Shown one piece after another: positions 63,317 to 64,000 of a stretch of 64,000 nt of DNA. The DNA is from an uncultured Pigmentiphaga sp. (GTDB lineage Bacteria; Pseudomonadota; Gammaproteobacteria; Burkholderiales; Burkholderiaceae_B). Location of the stretch: assembly GCA_937891425.1 (NCBI GenBank), contig CALAGD010000088.1:1-64000 (forward strand). Direction: 5' to 3'. The position numbers were made by a program, and so were the translations under genes. The notes beneath the pieces are model-generated. The model searched no databases. It saw only the letters and a list, made by a program, of their open reading frames with translations, and had not been told where the DNA came from. Numbering within the stretch: position 1 is the stretch's first letter; each line of letters begins with the position of its first letter.

Positions 63317-64000
63317 ATGAACCCTGTTTTCGAGGTTCATGATTCCGTGATCAATTCGTTACAACAGATGCAGACAATTCGGCGGTTCATCCCCCCGCTG
63401 GCAGTTGTCGTCTTGTGGCAGTTTTCCGTACAGCGATTCGGCGTTGGCGACGGGTTCATCCCCACGCCTGCCGAAGTCCTTCAGGCATTGTACGAGTGGA
63501 TCTTCGGGAGTGGCGGCCGATACTCAGGTACCTGGTTCGCTTCGTTGCGCGACAGCGCCCTGCGTGTGGCCGCCGGCTTCTTTTCCGCCCTTCTGATCGG
63601 TGCCCCCATGGGCATCATGATCGGACGTTCGAAGCTCGCTGCCGATCTGGTTGATCCCATACTGCAGGTGCTGCGTCCCATCCCGACGGCTTCCTGGATT
63701 CCTTTCTGCCTCATCTTTTTTGGCATCGGCTCCTCGGCCGCAATCGCGCTCGTGGCGGTCGGAGCGTTTTTTCCCATTGTGCTCAACGCGACGGCGGGGG
63801 CGCGCCAGGTGTCGACACTGCATCTGCGCAGCGCGCGCATGCTCGACGCGACGCCCTGGCAGACACTGCGCTGGGTGGTGTTGCCCGCTGCGCTCCCCTC
63901 GCTGCTCGTAGGAGCGCGCATCGCGCTTGGCCTGGCCTGGATGCTGGTGGTGATCTCCGAGATGGTGGCCGTGAAGTCCGGTCTGGGCTATGAGCTCTGG
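63317..64000 (+). CDS. ABC transporter permease (nitrate/sulfonate/taurine type), 5' part
   Basis: The frame runs from 63317 to the window edge (228 codons) without a stop. It is a BPD-type inner-membrane permease of the SsuC/TauC class: hydrophobic start (FIPPLAVVVLWQF), PTPAEVLQAL, ALRVAAGFFSALLIGAPMGIMIGRSK, and the EAA-like loop ARMLDATPWQTLRWVVLPAALPSLLVGARIALGLAW. ATG at 63317 gives a 16-residue polar leader; ATG at 63368 (MQTIRRF) is a good alternative. The partner ATPase and receptor should lie to the right. Confidence 0.85.
   Translation, partial: MNPVFEVHDSVINSLQQMQTIRRFIPPLAVVVLWQFSVQRFGVGDGFIPTPAEVLQALYEWIFGSGGRYSGTWFASLRDSALRVAAGFFSALLIGAPMGIMIGRSKLAADLVDPILQVLRPIPTASWIPFCLIFFGIGSSAAIALVAVGAFFPIVLNATAGARQVSTLHLRSARMLDATPWQTLRWVVLPAALPSLLVGARIALGLAWMLVVISEMVAVKSGLGYELW

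Noticed and set aside
1..64000. CRISPR arrays, tRNA/rRNA genes, insertion sequences, prophage or integrase genes
   Set aside because: No regularly spaced repeats, cloverleaf-like sequences, transposase or integrase motifs, or terminal inverted repeats were noticed on either strand.

Overview
The window is GC-rich, densely packed bacterial chromosome. It most resembles a betaproteobacterium of the order Burkholderiales, probably Alcaligenaceae (Bordetella/Achromobacter/Pusillimonas-like). The grounds are three separate tripartite-tricarboxylate-type (Bug) solute receptors, the neighbourhood rpe-gph-trpE/trpGDC-ung with a Trp-rich leader peptide, thyA-folA and apaG-mltA pairs, and aromatic catabolism genes interleaved with housekeeping genes. 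No rRNA, tRNA, CRISPR array, insertion sequence or phage gene was seen. The taxonomic call rests on gene content read by eye, not on a search.

Left part (1-9.6 kb): the end of a YkgJ-type cysteine-cluster gene; a GntR/FCD-controlled pair (enolase-superfamily enzyme plus Bug receptor) with matching palindromic operators; a first IorA/IorB-like 2-oxoacid:ferredoxin oxidoreductase pair divergent from a MarR regulator; and glutamate dehydrogenase. From 9.7 to 21.4 kb the genes are mostly housekeeping: a MidA-type methyltransferase, ung, trpC-trpD-trpG on the minus strand, a DedA membrane protein, then trpE on the plus strand behind a tryptophan leader peptide and attenuator, gph, rpe, apaG, mltA, crcB and a small membrane protein.

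From 21.4 to 31.6 kb a minus-strand block reads, in transcription order, ubiH-like hydroxylase, DsbC-like isomerase, BaeS-like kinase, response regulator, Spy/CpxP-like chaperone, MacA, MacB and a NodT-type outer-membrane factor. It looks like a self-contained envelope-stress and efflux module. From 31.7 to 39.6 kb a second minus-strand block combines a flavin reductase, a nitrilase, a complete LivFGMHK-type ABC importer and a gentisate-dioxygenase-like double cupin. This resembles an uncharacterised uptake-plus-catabolism locus. Then come folA-thyA and a rhodanese.

From 42.6 to 54.1 kb is the aromatic region: a DUF3237 protein, a LysR regulator divergent from a second IorA/IorB pair, a Bug receptor, a second LysR regulator, and a complete gentisate route (3-hydroxybenzoate 6-hydroxylase, gentisate dioxygenase, maleylpyruvate isomerase, fumarylpyruvate hydrolase). 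The right end carries a minus-strand run (glycerate kinase, NfeD, slipin, Nudix, thioesterase), a third Bug receptor with a strong terminator, a TetR/VOC divergent pair with a 19-bp operator-like palindrome, an MTA/SAH nucleosidase that may start at ATC, a SnoaL-like protein and the start of an ABC permease cut by the window edge.
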